A DNA stretch of 36,606 nt from Polymorphobacter sp. (GTDB lineage Bacteria; Pseudomonadota; Alphaproteobacteria; Sphingomonadales; Sphingomonadaceae). Position numbers and translations under genes: made by a program. Positions 22,884 through 32,128 of the stretch are shown here, piece by piece. The stretch covers positions 1-36,606 of the forward strand of contig NZ_JANYGL010000018.1 of NCBI RefSeq assembly GCF_025362435.1, in the 5' to 3' direction. The stretch's first letter is position 1, and every line of letters starts with the position of its first letter. The notes below the pieces were generated by a model. It was given only the letters and a program-made list of their open reading frames with translations. It was not told where the DNA came from and did not search any database.

Positions 22884-23501
22884 TTACATCGGCGGGATGA
22901 CGCCCTTCAGTCCGACGGCAACCTGGTTCGTTGCCAGCTTGCCGTCGGGGGTCCGCATGGTGAAGGCGAAGATGTGGGCGCCGGGGACGAGCTGCGCGGC
23001 GTTTCCTTCGGCAAAGGCGACGATCGGCGTCGTTGCGGGCACGACGACTTCCTGCGTCCCGCCCTTATAGTCGACCGTCAACGTCCGCCCGCTGTGGTGG
23101 CGGATCGTACCGACCTTGCCGACGTTACCGTTAGTCATCGTGCTCGTCGGACCCTGGTCCCATGCGCGATGGCCCTCACCGAGCCCGCGCATCGATTCGG
23201 CGAAGACATGGACTTCGGTCGCTTCGAGGACGCCGTTCTTGCCCGGCTTGGCGGCGGTGCCGATGAAGCTGTTGGCCTTGATGTCGTCGAGGCCGATCTT
23301 GGTCAGCGCCGCGACCTTGGCCCCGGGAGCGAGAACCACGGTCAGCGCGGCACCGTCGTTCGACTTGACGCTGAGCGCGCCGGTCGGGTCGACTGCAGTG
23401 ATCGTGCCGCGGACGACGACCGGCGCGGCGGGCTTCATCAGGTCGGCCGACGCACCGGTCGCGAGCAGGGTTGCGGCCAAAGCCGCGAATATCGTCTTCA
23501 T
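22884..23501 (-). CDS. secreted protein of unknown function (DUF5666-like)
   Basis: The 205-residue protein has signal peptide MKTIFAALAATLLATGASA (cleavage near 19). The mature part is beta-rich with two repeated OB-like segments (VVVRGTITAVDPTGALSVKSNDG, about 28-50, and KVGTIRHHSGRTLTVDYKGG, about 129-148). The conserved-looking centre is HVFAESMRGLGEGHRAWD (about 98-115). Similar proteins are sometimes labelled metal ABC transporter permease, which the sequence does not support because there are no membrane segments. It starts 13 bases after the DUF885 gene and is probably cotranscribed with it. The function is unknown. Confidence 0.78.
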   Translation of the reverse strand: MKTIFAALAATLLATGASADLMKPAAPVVVRGTITAVDPTGALSVKSNDGAALTVVLAPGAKVAALTKIGLDDIKANSFIGTAAKPGKNGVLEATEVHVFAESMRGLGEGHRAWDQGPTSTMTNGNVGKVGTIRHHSGRTLTVDYKGGTQEVVVPATTPIVAFAEGNAAQLVPGAHIFAFTMRTPDGKLATNQVAVGLKGVIPPM

Positions 23502-23514
23502 GATCTCGTCTCCC

Positions 23515-25320
23515 TCAGGTCCGCTTGGTCGCGGCGATCCAGTCGTCGATCTTGGTTTCGAGCACCGCCATCGGCAGCGCCCCCGACATCAGCACCTGCG
23601 CGTGAAAGGCGCGGATGTCGAGTTTTGGACCGAGTTCGGCCTCGGCCTTGGTCCGCAGGCGGCGGATCGTCAACTGCCCGACCTTGTATGCCAGCGCCTG
23701 TGACGGAATGGCGATGTAGCGCTCGACCTCGGCGGTCGCATCGGTCTTCCCCATCGCCGAGTTGTCGAGCATGTATTTGATCGACTGGTCGCGGGTCCAA
23801 CCTTGGCTGTGGATGCCGGTGTCGACGACCAGCCGCATCGCCCGCAGCATCTCGTCGTTGAGGTGGCCGTAGTTCTGGTACGGATCGGTGTAGAAGCCGA
23901 GTTCGTAGCCGAGGCTCTCCGAGTACAGCGCCCAGCCCTCGACGTAGGCGGTGTTGCCGCCGAAGCGCTGGAACGCCGGCAGCGAGGTGTTCTCCTGCGC
24001 GAGGCTGATCTGGAAGTGGTGGCCGGGGATGCCCTCGTGGAGGAACAGCGTCTCGAAGCCCCAGGTGAAGCGCGACGGCAGGTCGTAGGCGTCGTAGTAG
24101 AACACGCCGGGACGCGAGCCGTCGGGGGTGCCGCCCTGATACGAACCCGCGGCGTCGGTCTTTTCCTTGTACGCCGGGACCGGGCGGATCACGAGCGCCG
24201 ACTTGGGGATCGTCGAGAACTCACGCCCGACCACCGCCATCACCCGCTTGTCGATTGCGGTGAAGTCGTCGCGCATCGCGTCGCGGGTGGCGGGAGCGAA
24301 CCTTGGGTCGGTCCGCATGAAGTTGGCGAACTCAGCCAGCGTGCCCTTGAAGCCGGCGGCGTCCTTGACCTTCTCCTCGGCGGCATGGATGCGGTCGACC
24401 TCGCTCAGGCCGAGCGCATGGATTGCCTCGGGGGTCATGTCGGTCGTCGTCGTGCTCGCGACGAGGTAGCGGTAGTAGGCCGCGCCGCCGGGCATCTGGC
24501 CGAGGCCGACCGTCGTCCGCGCCTTCGGCAGATAGACATCGCGGATGAAGTCGCGGAGCCGGGTGTGCGCCGGGATCAGCTGGTCGCGGATGATCGCGGT
24601 ATAGGCGGCGGTCAGCCGGGCGCGGTCGGCGGCGGGGATGCCGTCGGGGAACTTCTTGACCGGCTTGTAGAAGGTCGACCCCTCGACGCCCTCGGCATTG
24701 AGTGCATCGAGCTGGCCGATGACGTTCTGCATGACAAGCTTCGGATTGGTCACGCCGTCGGCGAGCCCCTGCCGCATCCGCCCGATCGAGCGGTCGATCA
24801 GGACAACGTAACCGGCGATCCGCGTCAGGTTGTTGTCATAGTCCGCGACGGTCTTGAACGGGGCCGCGCCTTCGCCCGACGACAGGTCGGGCATGAACGT
24901 CTGGAAGCCCGAGAAATGGTCGATCGGGCGGTCGGTCGCGGTCCGCAGCAATGCGGGATCATAGCCCTTGAGGTCGGTCGTCCGCTGCCACTTGAAGACG
25001 TCATAGCTGATCCGGTCGTCGACGCTGAGCGCCTTGCGGTCGATCTTCGCCAGCGCGGCAAGCTCGTCGACCGCGGCCTGCTTCTCGGCGGCGTAATAGG
25101 CGTCGGTGATATAGTCGCCGAACTCGTTGGCGTAGCGCAGGTCGCCACGGAACAGGCCCTGGATCGGATTGCGCCGGAGCTGCGCCTCGTCGCTTTCGTG
25201 GAACAGCGCCTTGAGCTGCGCTGCCGGGGTCGCTGCGGTTGCAGCGGCGGGCGGTCCCGACTGGGCGATCGCCGCGGTGCCGGCAAGGAGGGTGACGGCG
25301 AGCAGCGCGGCGCGGAGCAT
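23515..25320 (-). CDS. DUF885 family secreted protein, probable metallopeptidase
   Basis: The 601-residue protein has a signal peptide (MLRAALLAVTLLAGTAAIAQS). The DUF885 body contains RNPIQGLFRGDLRYANEFGDY (about 50-70), LGQMPGGAAYYRYLVASTTT (about 273-292), FETLFLHEGIPGHHFQISLA (about 422-441) and AYVEGWALYSESLGYELGFY (about 460-480). HEGIPGHH (428-435) with the later E-G-W-A-L-Y-x-E helix gives an HExxH-like zinc site of the type seen in DUF885 proteins. Peptidase activity is inferred, and the substrate is unknown. The family is usually secreted or lipid-anchored. It is the first gene of a two-gene minus-strand unit. Confidence 0.9.
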   Translation of the reverse strand: MLRAALLAVTLLAGTAAIAQSGPPAAATAATPAAQLKALFHESDEAQLRRNPIQGLFRGDLRYANEFGDYITDAYYAAEKQAAVDELAALAKIDRKALSVDDRISYDVFKWQRTTDLKGYDPALLRTATDRPIDHFSGFQTFMPDLSSGEGAAPFKTVADYDNNLTRIAGYVVLIDRSIGRMRQGLADGVTNPKLVMQNVIGQLDALNAEGVEGSTFYKPVKKFPDGIPAADRARLTAAYTAIIRDQLIPAHTRLRDFIRDVYLPKARTTVGLGQMPGGAAYYRYLVASTTTTDMTPEAIHALGLSEVDRIHAAEEKVKDAAGFKGTLAEFANFMRTDPRFAPATRDAMRDDFTAIDKRVMAVVGREFSTIPKSALVIRPVPAYKEKTDAAGSYQGGTPDGSRPGVFYYDAYDLPSRFTWGFETLFLHEGIPGHHFQISLAQENTSLPAFQRFGGNTAYVEGWALYSESLGYELGFYTDPYQNYGHLNDEMLRAMRLVVDTGIHSQGWTRDQSIKYMLDNSAMGKTDATAEVERYIAIPSQALAYKVGQLTIRRLRTKAEAELGPKLDIRAFHAQVLMSGALPMAVLETKIDDWIAATKRT

Positions 25321-25409
25321 GGGCAGACTTTCAAGGAGGAGGTGATGTAGTCAGCTAATATAGTCGCCAGCTTGACGCTAGCCCCTGCCGTGCCTGACGC
25401 TGGCAGATC

Positions 25410-26942
25410 CTACGCTATCGCGACGTCGTTTGCCTCGACCGGTTGCTTACTCCGGAGCCGCATCAGCAGCAGCATCGCGCCCGCCGGAATAAGCCAGACG
25501 ATCCGCGACTGGTAGCGGGGGAACGGCCCCGACAGGATTCCGCAGACGGCGGCGTTGAGGATCACCCCGGCGGCGAACATGATCGCCACCGCGAGCAGGC
25601 GGCGGTCGTCAGACAGCCCTGCCCCGCGCTCGGTCGTCATTCGCTGGCGGATAAAGGCGGCGGCAAGGCCCAGCGCCGCTGCCGCCGCGATCAGCCACGA
25701 CCCGTGCCACGACCGCGACTGCGCCATCGTCAGCCGCGACGGGCAGCCCCGGCCATGCTTGCCGCAGTCGGCGACGCGCTCGATCACCGGCGGCAGGTTG
25801 GTCTGCCGCCAGTACGGGTCGGTCAAATAGAAATGCGGATTGCGGATCGGATCCTCGACGAAGATCAGGATCAGCTGCTGCCCCCAGTTCTTGAGCGAGG
25901 CCAGAAGCTGCGCGCCCGGCGCATAAGCGATCGTGCCGAGGACGAAGCGCGCCTCCTGCTCTTCGAGGGCGACCCGGGTATTATAATCGGCGATCATGAA
26001 CACCCCGCTCCGCGGCATGTCGGACCACAGGATGTCCTCGGAGTTGTTGAGCGGCTTCGCCTTATAGTGGCACAGCGTATAGACGTTACCCTTCTCGCAG
26101 GCATGGCGGAGGTACGCCCGGCCCGGCCCATCGGCGAGCAGCCGGGCGGTGAGGAACGGCTGGTTGCGCAGCGGCTCGCCGGTCTCGTAACGGACCATCG
26201 CGCCGTAGACGCTGTTGGCGGCGAGCGCGACGACGATCGCGATCCCGACGCTCGCCAGCCGCCCCGCCGCCGAGCGCCGTCCGGGCTTGAGCCAGACCAG
26301 CATCAGCCCGCCGATCCCGAGCAAAGGCACCATGAACAGGATGTGCGAGGTGTGGACCGACAGTGCGATCGTCAGCAGCGCGCCGACCGACCACCGCTCC
26401 CACCGCCCGAGCCGGTCGCCGTAGATCAGCAGCAAGGCCGCCGCGACGACGACGATCCCGGCGAAGATGTCGGGCATGGCGAAGCCAGCGAAGAACGGCA
26501 GCGGCGAAACCAGCGAGACGACGCCGATCGCGAGCAGCGCGCTCCAGCGCGGCTCGGCGGGAAGCGCGGCGCGCCACAGCAGTACCACCAGCCAGCTGAC
26601 CGCCGACGCCTGCGCCAGCGCGACCAGCCACAGCGTCCCCGCCGATTCGGTAGCGTAGAGAAAGACGCTGTAGATCGCCGACCGCGACGCCATCTGGGTC
26701 AGCCCCATGTGGCGGTCGATCTTCGCCTGGGCGACGTCGGCGTCGGACAGCTCGGGCGGCGGCGGGCCGAGGCCGATGTCGCCGACGAGCTCCTTGCCGA
26801 GCGCGTAATAGTCGTCGGTGTCGGTGAAGACCGTCGGATGGCCGTTGATCGCGACGACGGCAAGGATCAGCAGTGCCCCCGCGAGCACCGCGCTCCACCA
26901 CTTGACGAGGACGATCGCGCGCCCGCTCGCTTCGGTCATCAA
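25410..26942 (-). CDS. polytopic membrane protein (GT-C-like), function unknown
   Basis: The 510-residue integral membrane protein has about 10 hydrophobic segments. After the first (about 15-33) comes a short acidic motif DTDDYYAL (41-48), in the place where GT-C glycosyltransferases carry a catalytic Asp in the first periplasmic loop. A large loop (about 280-415) contains CEKGNVYTLCHYK, SLKNWGQQLILIF and Cys/Gly-rich CGKHGRGCPSR. The C-terminal segments are about 420-440, 450-475 and 480-497. No ArnT/PMT-specific motif is clear, so the class is a guess. It starts 31 bases after the PAP2 gene. Confidence 0.75.
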   Translation of the reverse strand: MMTEASGRAIVLVKWWSAVLAGALLILAVVAINGHPTVFTDTDDYYALGKELVGDIGLGPPPPELSDADVAQAKIDRHMGLTQMASRSAIYSVFLYATESAGTLWLVALAQASAVSWLVVLLWRAALPAEPRWSALLAIGVVSLVSPLPFFAGFAMPDIFAGIVVVAAALLLIYGDRLGRWERWSVGALLTIALSVHTSHILFMVPLLGIGGLMLVWLKPGRRSAAGRLASVGIAIVVALAANSVYGAMVRYETGEPLRNQPFLTARLLADGPGRAYLRHACEKGNVYTLCHYKAKPLNNSEDILWSDMPRSGVFMIADYNTRVALEEQEARFVLGTIAYAPGAQLLASLKNWGQQLILIFVEDPIRNPHFYLTDPYWRQTNLPPVIERVADCGKHGRGCPSRLTMAQSRSWHGSWLIAAAAALGLAAAFIRQRMTTERGAGLSDDRRLLAVAIMFAAGVILNAAVCGILSGPFPRYQSRIVWLIPAGAMLLLMRLRSKQPVEANDVAIA

Positions 26943-26973
26943 GGTCCAGTTCGGTTGTACGTTCGCTGCCGAC

Positions 26974-27651
26974 CTATACGGCGATGCGGCGTTGCTGCAA
27001 CGCTATCCACGCGACAAGGGCGATTGCCGAGCCGAGCGCCCAGCCGGCAACGACATCGGTCGGCCAGTGAACCCCGAGGTAGACGCGGCTGATTCCGATC
27101 GCGACGACGAGGACGACGCTGCCTCCCATCAGCAGCCGCCGTGCCGCCGGTCGCAACTCCCCGGCGGCGATTATGGCGGCGAGGGTGAAGTAAACCGCGG
27201 GGGCCATCATCGAATGCCCGCTGGGGAAGCTCGACGAGGTGATCAGGTCATACTGGGTGACGAACATCGGCCGTTCGCGCCCGACATAATGCTTGATCGC
27301 CTCCGCCGCGACCTGCGCGACGACCGCGGTCGTGCCGAAGACCAGCGCCTGGCGGCGGCGGTCATAGACCAGCAGCACCGCGACCGCGGCGAGCGTGACC
27401 AATGTCAGCACGGTGAAGCCGCCGAGCGCGGTGATGTCGCGCGCCGTCTCGCGCAGCCACAGCGGGCCGATCGTCAGGTTGGGGTTGGCGGTCTGGCGGA
27501 AGGCGAGGAGGACGGCGCGGTCGAACCCGCTCGTCTCGCCCTCGCCGATCTCCGAACCAAGGTGCGCGACGCCCCACAGCACCGCGCAAACCAGCGCGAT
27601 GACGACAAGGATGCGCGGTTCGACGCGCCGGGTGGGGAGCGTGGTCGTCAA
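26974..27651 (-). CDS. PAP2 family (lipid) phosphatase
   Basis: The 225-residue membrane protein probably dephosphorylates phosphatidate or undecaprenyl-type lipid phosphates at the outer leaflet. Three phosphatase motifs are complete: KHYVGRERP (KxxxxxxRP), SSFPSGHSM (PSGH) and SRVYLGVHWPTDV (SRxxxxxHxxxD). Six hydrophobic segments are visible. Its ATG overlaps the stop of the DUF6582 gene by 4 bases (27648-27651), and the GT-C-like gene follows by 31 bases, so the three form one operon. The combination of lipid phosphatase and GT-C-like protein suggests envelope lipid or glycan work. Confidence 0.93.
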   Translation of the reverse strand: MTTTLPTRRVEPRILVVIALVCAVLWGVAHLGSEIGEGETSGFDRAVLLAFRQTANPNLTIGPLWLRETARDITALGGFTVLTLVTLAAVAVLLVYDRRRQALVFGTTAVVAQVAAEAIKHYVGRERPMFVTQYDLITSSSFPSGHSMMAPAVYFTLAAIIAAGELRPAARRLLMGGSVVLVVAIGISRVYLGVHWPTDVVAGWALGSAIALVAWIALQQRRIAV

Positions 27652-27896
27652 GACCTGGACTTACCGAGTTCCCGCCAGCTCGTCTCGCTGACCTCGACAT
27701 CGAACTTCTTCGCTGCGGCCTTGATTCGCTTCCACGCGGCGTCGCGCTCGGTGTCGCTGACGCCCTTGACCTGGTCAAAACGGGCGATTGCGTTGCGGAC
27801 GTGCTTTGCGTCCTCGAGCGGCTCCTTGCGCTCCTTGGGAAAGGCATATTTGCCGTCGTCGAGCTTGTCACGATCCCCAGTGTCCAGCTTGGCCAT
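27648..27896 (-). CDS. DUF6582 family small protein
   Basis: The 82-residue soluble, very charged protein has the pattern KYAFPKERKEPLEDAKHVRNAIARFDQVKGVSD, then ERDAAWKRIKAAAKKFDVEVSE. This is a widespread helical family of unknown function, often seen in stress-related contexts and near phage or plasmid genes. It resembles a short DNA/RNA- or nucleoprotein-associated helical unit rather than an enzyme. The ATG at 27896 has AAGGAGGAG 6 bases upstream. It leads the PAP2 and GT-C-like operon. Confidence 0.8.
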   Translation of the reverse strand: MAKLDTGDRDKLDDGKYAFPKERKEPLEDAKHVRNAIARFDQVKGVSDTERDAAWKRIKAAAKKFDVEVSETSWRELGKSRS

Positions 27897-27977
27897 CGTC
27901 GTCTCCTCCTTGCCGATCGGAGGGTAACTGATGGCGCGCGCGCAGGTTCACTATCGCCCGGCAGGTCGACGATGTGA

Positions 27978-28052
27978 TGGTGACCCCTACGGGAATCGAA
28001 CCCGTGCTTCAGCCGTGAGAGGGCCGCGTCCTAACCGCTAGACGAAGGGGCC
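27978..28052 (-). tRNA. tRNA-Glu (anticodon CTC)
   Basis: On the minus strand the acceptor GGCCCCT pairs with AGGGGTC, the anticodon stem CGGCC/GGCTG encloses CTCTCAC (anticodon CTC), and the T arm is CGGGTTCGATTCCCG. CCA is encoded. Confidence 0.96.
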
Positions 28053-28064
28053 AAGCGAGGCGCG

Positions 28065-28094
28065 TCAATACCGGCGCGAAGGGCGCTTCGTCAA
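28065..28094 (-). promoter_or_regulatory. probable sigma-70 promoter of tRNA-Glu
   Basis: TTGACG (minus-strand reading of 28089-28094) and TATTGA (28065-28070) are 18 bases apart, with the tRNA 5' end 12 bases further on. This is a normal arrangement for a stable RNA gene. Confidence 0.55.
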
Positions 28095-28116
28095 CCCACC
28101 GCGGCGAAGGCGTTAG

Positions 28117-29493
28117 CTAAGCAGCCGCGCGATGATCGCGGTCGGCCTTCTCCGCCTTGAGACAGTCGGCGAGCAAGAAGGCGAGTTCAAGCGCTTGGCT
28201 GGCGTTGAGGCGCGGGTCGCACTGTGTCTCGTAGCGGTCGGCGAGGCCTTCGTCGGTGATCGCAATCGCGCCGCCGGTGCATTCGGTGACGTCCTGTCCG
28301 GTCATCTCGACGTGGATGCCGCCGGCGTGGGTGCCCTCGGCGCGGTGGACCGCGAAGAAGCTGCGGACCTCGCGCAGGATCAGGTCGAACGGGCGCGTCT
28401 TATAGCCCCCCGCCGCCTTGACGGTGTTGCCGTGCATCGGGTCGCACGACCACACCACCGAGCGCCCCTCGCGGGCAACGGCGCGGACCAGACGGGGCAG
28501 CGCGCCCTCGACCTGGTCGGCGCCGAAGCGGGCGATCAGCGTCAGCCGCCCGGGGACGTTGCCCGGGTTGAGCGTGTCGGTCAGGCGCAGCAGGTCGTCG
28601 ACGGTGATCGACGGCCCGACCTTCAATCCGATCGGGTTGCCGACGCCGCGGAGGAACTCGACGTGCGCCGACCCGGCGAAGCGCGTCCGGTCGCCGATCC
28701 ACAGCATGTGCGCCGAGGTGTCGTACCAGTCGCCGGTCAGGCTATCCTGCCGCGTCAACGCCTGCTCGTAGCCGAGCAGGAGCGCCTCGTGGCTGGTGAA
28801 GAAGCTTGTCGCCTTCAATTGCGGCACCGTCTCGGGCGAGATCCCGCACGCCGCCATGAAGTCGAGCGCCTCGCCGATGCGGTCGGCAAGCGCCTGATAT
28901 TGCTCGCTCCACAGCGACCGGCCACCGAAATCGAGGTTCCACTGATGGACCTGCTGCAGGCTGGCATAGCCGCCGCTGGCGAAGGCGCGAAGCAGGTTGA
29001 GCGTCGCCGCCGACTGCATGTAGCCGCGCATCATCCGCGCTGGATCGGGGGTCCGCGATGCCGGGGTGAAGGCGATCCCGTTGATGTTGTCGCCGCGGTA
29101 GCTCGGCAGCGACACGCCGTCCTGTTCCTCGAAATCGCCCGATCGCGGCTTGGCGAACTGCCCAGCCATCCGTCCGACCTTCACCACCGGCAGCTTCGAC
29201 GCGAAGGTCAGGACGACCGCCATCTGGAGGAGGACGCGGAAGGTGTCGCGGATGTTGTTCGGGTGGAAGTCGGCGAAGCTTTCGGCGCAGTCGCCCCCCT
29301 GCATCAGGAAAGCCTTGCCCGCGGCGACGTCGGCGAGTTGCGCCGTCAGGTCGCGCGCCTCCCCGGCAAACACCAGTGGCGGATAGGTCCGCAGCTCGGC
29401 CTCGGTCGCGGCAAGCACCGCGGCGTCGGGGTAGATGGGGAGCTGCCGCGCCTCGTGGCCGCGCCAGCCGTCGGGGGTCCAGTTGGTCGTCAT
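28117..29493 (-). CDS. aroF: 3-deoxy-7-phosphoheptulonate synthase, class II
   Basis: The 458-residue DAHP synthase condenses PEP and erythrose 4-phosphate, the first shikimate step. It belongs to the plant-like class [14 protein letters not shown] (about 79-90) contains the metal-binding Cys, [49 protein letters not shown] (with Asp and His) and [17 protein letters not shown] (metal-binding Glu) are all present. The ATG at 29493 has GGAGCAG upstream, while the ORF continuing to 29823 has no similarity. Class II enzymes may be allosterically inhibited, which cannot be told here. Confidence 0.95.
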   Translation of the reverse strand: MTTNWTPDGWRGHEARQLPIYPDAAVLAATEAELRTYPPLVFAGEARDLTAQLADVAAGKAFLMQGGDCAESFADFHPNNIRDTFRVLLQMAVVLTFASKLPVVKVGRMAGQFAKPRSGDFEEQDGVSLPSYRGDNINGIAFTPASRTPDPARMMRGYMQSAATLNLLRAFASGGYASLQQVHQWNLDFGGRSLWSEQYQALADRIGEALDFMAACGISPETVPQLKATSFFTSHEALLLGYEQALTRQDSLTGDWYDTSAHMLWIGDRTRFAGSAHVEFLRGVGNPIGLKVGPSITVDDLLRLTDTLNPGNVPGRLTLIARFGADQVEGALPRLVRAVAREGRSVVWSCDPMHGNTVKAAGGYKTRPFDLILREVRSFFAVHRAEGTHAGGIHVEMTGQDVTECTGGAIAITDEGLADRYETQCDPRLNASQALELAFLLADCLKAEKADRDHRAAA

Positions 29494-29692
29494 CGCTGCT
29501 CCAATGCGGAACTTCGCCGCGGCTGACAAGCATTCGCCGCGCGGATCGGGTTCGTCGTGGAAATCGGAAGTTGACGATCTTGACGCCACGTCGAAGCCAA
29601 GTCTCGCGCCTGTGAACCGGATCGGCTTCTTTGCGACGTTAAAAAGTTGAGCTTCGTCTTCATTGCCGGTGGAAATTACGCGCATCGACGGG

Positions 29693-29703
29693 GTGTAGGA
29701 CAG
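29693..29703 (+). repeat. GTGTAGGACAG motif in the aro-TonB intergenic region
   Basis: The same 11-mer forms the end of both dispersed repeat copies (14939-14949 reversed, 33035-33045). Here it stands alone. The 345 bases from 29494 to 29838 hold no gene I can support; besides this motif they contain the Fur-like sites and both promoters. Confidence 0.4.
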
Positions 29704-29764
29704 CCCTTTCTGCCGAAGCCCTGCCAAGCCGTTCTTCCTCATACGCATCCACTCGATCCATATC

Positions 29765-29806
29765 GCGAATAATTCGCAACAGGCTTGCGATTGAGAATGA
29801 CTCGCA
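29765..29806 (+). promoter_or_regulatory. Fur-like operators upstream of the TonB-dependent receptor
   Basis: GCGAATAATTCGC (29765-29777, near-perfect palindrome) and TTGAGAATGACTCGCA (29791-29806) are 13 bases apart and 33-74 bases upstream of the ATG at 29839. Both resemble Fur boxes of the TTGCGAATnATTCGCAA or TTGAGAATnATTCTCAA type. Iron repression of the receptor and PiuC genes is expected. Confidence 0.55.
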
Positions 29807-29838
29807 GTATCGGGCAGCCTCATTCGTCGGGGAACAGT

Positions 29839-32118
29839 ATGTCGAACACCAGAATGCCGCTCTCATTGCGGTCGCCCGCGCTCGTTCCCCTTACCGCGGC
29901 GCTGCTGTTCGGTGGAGCGGCGAAGGCCGACGCGGTGGCCGACGCCGCCGATGCAGCGGCACCCGTCAGCGACATCGTCGTCACTGGCTTTCGCGCGCCC
30001 GGGACCAATCCGTATGCCGATGCCAACGCGCCGTACAAGGTCGATCGCTCGGCGTCGTCGAAGCTGACCGAGGCGATCGCCGACACGCCCAAGTCGATCA
30101 CGATCATTCCGAAGGAGGTCATCCAGGACCTCGGCGCGCTGAGCTTCCGCGACCTCGCCCGCACCCAGCCCGGCGTCACCCTCGGCACCGGTGAAGGCGG
30201 CAACGCGTTCGGCGACCGCATCTTCATCCGCGGCTTCGACGCCCGCAACGACGTCTACATCGACGGGCTCCGCGACCCCGGCGTGTCGAGCCGAGAGGTT
30301 TTCGCGATCGAGCAGGTCGAGATCGTCAAGGGTCCGTCGTCGACCTATGGCGGGCGCGGCACCACCGGCGGCGCGGTCAGCCTGATCAGCAAGGCGCCGC
30401 AGGTGACCAATTTCGTCGAGGGCGAGGTCACCGGCGGCACCGACGCGACACGGCGCTTCACCGCCGACGTCAACCGCAAGCTCGCCGACACCGTCCAGCT
30501 TCGCGTCAACGGCATGTTCACCGATGCCGGGGTTGCCGGGCGCGACTATACCTACAGCCGCCGCTGGGGGGCTGCGGGGTCGCTCGCGTGGCAGGCGGCG
30601 CCGAACTTCGACGTCGTCCTCGATTATTACCACCTGACCGCCGACGGACTGCCAGACTGGGGCGTCCCGTTCGACGTTCGTAGCCAGCAGCCGTTCAACG
30701 TCGACCGCAACAACTTCTACGGCCTGCTCAAGCGCGACTTCACCCATTCGCTGACCGACATCGGCACCGCGCAGCTCGAATGGCGCCCCGCCGAGGGGGT
30801 CAAGCTAACCAGCAAGACCCGCTACGGCGAGACCCTCAACCAGTATATCGCCACCGTCGCCGAGCGCCCGAACATCAGCGATCCCAACCCCGCGAACTGG
30901 ACGGTGCAGGCCAACGCGCAGAGCCGCAATGCCCGCGCCAAGACCTGGGCCAACGTCACCGAGGCGAGCGGCGAGTTCGATACCGGCAGCTTCCACCACA
31001 GCCTCGTCGGCGGCGTCGAGTTCGACCACGAGGACATCGTCAACCGCCTGTTCCTCAACGGCCGCTCGGAGACCGTCGGCACGGTGATCATCCCGGCGGT
31101 GGTCATCCAGCAGAACCTGTTCAACCCCGACCCGAACAACCCGGCGTACGTACCCTTCCGCGGGCTGTCGGGAGCGGTCGCCGATACGCTGGTGGTGTCG
31201 AAGGCCGCGTACTTGCTCGACACGATCGACCTGACCAGCACGATCAAGCTCAGCGCCGGGGTTCGCTTCGACGACTATCTCGTGTCGAGCAACTCGCTGT
31301 CGGCGACGCCCTTGACCGCGACTGCCCCGGCGCAGACCCGGACCCTGCTTCGCAACCACAGCAGCTTCGTCAACTGGAACGGCGGGCTGGTGTGGAAGCC
31401 GGTGCCCAAGGCGACGCTGTACGTCTCGGCGAGCTCGTCGTCGAACCCGAGCGGCGAGCAGACCGACGCCAGCGGAGTCGCCTATGGCGGGCTTGGCCCG
31501 ACGACGAACAACCTCGATCCCGAGCGCAACTACAGCTACGAGGCCGGGGCGAAGTACCAGGCCAGCAAGGGCGGGCACGTCCTGCTGACCGCGGCGGTGT
31601 TCCGTACCGACAAGACCAACGGCCGCGTCATCGACCCGTTGAGCGGTGTCTCGCAGGTCCTCGCCGGCAAGCAGCGCGTCGACGGCTTCGAGCTCGGCGC
31701 CAGCGGTAACATCACCCCGCGCTGGGCGGTGTTCGGCGGCTACACCTACCTCGACGCCAAGGTGCTGCCGACGACCAACCCCGTCGTCCTCGGCGGGCCG
31801 TTCCCCAACGTCGCCAGGAACAGCTTCGCGATGCTGACGACGTACAAGCTGTTCGACAGCTTCACCGTCGGCGGGCAGGCGTTCTACAACAGCGCGCGCT
31901 ATGGCGGCTCGACGATCGCCCAGACCGCGATGCTGCCCGGCTACTGGCGCTTCGATGCCACCGCCAAGGCATCGGTGACGAGCAAGATCGAGGTCCAGCT
32001 CAACCTGCTCAACCTGACCAACAAGACGTACTACGACGCGATCTACCGCTCGGCGGCACCGTTCGCCTACGAGGCCCCCGGGCGCTCGGCGCTGGCGACG
32101 CTGCGCTTCAAGCTATAG
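29839..32118 (+). CDS. TonB-dependent siderophore receptor (catecholate type, Fiu-like)
   Basis: The 759-residue outer-membrane receptor has a signal peptide (about 1-31, ...GGAAKADA), TonB box SDIVVTGF (about 43-50), a plug domain with [49 protein letters not shown] (about 93-132), and a 22-strand-type barrel ending in ATLRFKL. It should import a ferric-siderophore with TonB-ExbBD energy. The immediate downstream piuC-type gene and the Fur-like sites place it with iron uptake. Fiu/PiuA-type receptors take catecholate or monohydroxylated degradation products, but the ligand here is not certain. ATG 29839 is preferred over 29785, with GGGGAA 5 bases upstream. Confidence 0.92.
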   Translation: MSNTRMPLSLRSPALVPLTAALLFGGAAKADAVADAADAAAPVSDIVVTGFRAPGTNPYADANAPYKVDRSASSKLTEAIADTPKSITIIPKEVIQDLGALSFRDLARTQPGVTLGTGEGGNAFGDRIFIRGFDARNDVYIDGLRDPGVSSREVFAIEQVEIVKGPSSTYGGRGTTGGAVSLISKAPQVTNFVEGEVTGGTDATRRFTADVNRKLADTVQLRVNGMFTDAGVAGRDYTYSRRWGAAGSLAWQAAPNFDVVLDYYHLTADGLPDWGVPFDVRSQQPFNVDRNNFYGLLKRDFTHSLTDIGTAQLEWRPAEGVKLTSKTRYGETLNQYIATVAERPNISDPNPANWTVQANAQSRNARAKTWANVTEASGEFDTGSFHHSLVGGVEFDHEDIVNRLFLNGRSETVGTVIIPAVVIQQNLFNPDPNNPAYVPFRGLSGAVADTLVVSKAAYLLDTIDLTSTIKLSAGVRFDDYLVSSNSLSATPLTATAPAQTRTLLRNHSSFVNWNGGLVWKPVPKATLYVSASSSSNPSGEQTDASGVAYGGLGPTTNNLDPERNYSYEAGAKYQASKGGHVLLTAAVFRTDKTNGRVIDPLSGVSQVLAGKQRVDGFELGASGNITPRWAVFGGYTYLDAKVLPTTNPVVLGGPFPNVARNSFAMLTTYKLFDSFTVGGQAFYNSARYGGSTIAQTAMLPGYWRFDATAKASVTSKIEVQLNLLNLTNKTYYDAIYRSAAPFAYEAPGRSALATLRFKL

Positions 32119-32128
32119 GGCTTCGGCG

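Noticed and set aside
22884-23501. Metal ABC transporter permease label for the 205-residue secreted protein
   Set aside because: It has a single signal peptide and no further membrane segments, so a permease is impossible.
23803-25350. 515-codon open frame antisense to the DUF885 gene
   Set aside because: Low-complexity Arg/Asp/Val/Glu translation typical of an antisense frame; the DUF885 protein with signal peptide is the real gene.
27905-27935. Possible EcfG promoter (TGAAC-N16-AGTT, minus strand) before the DUF6582 gene
   Set aside because: Mismatches in both boxes; could be chance in a short intergenic region.
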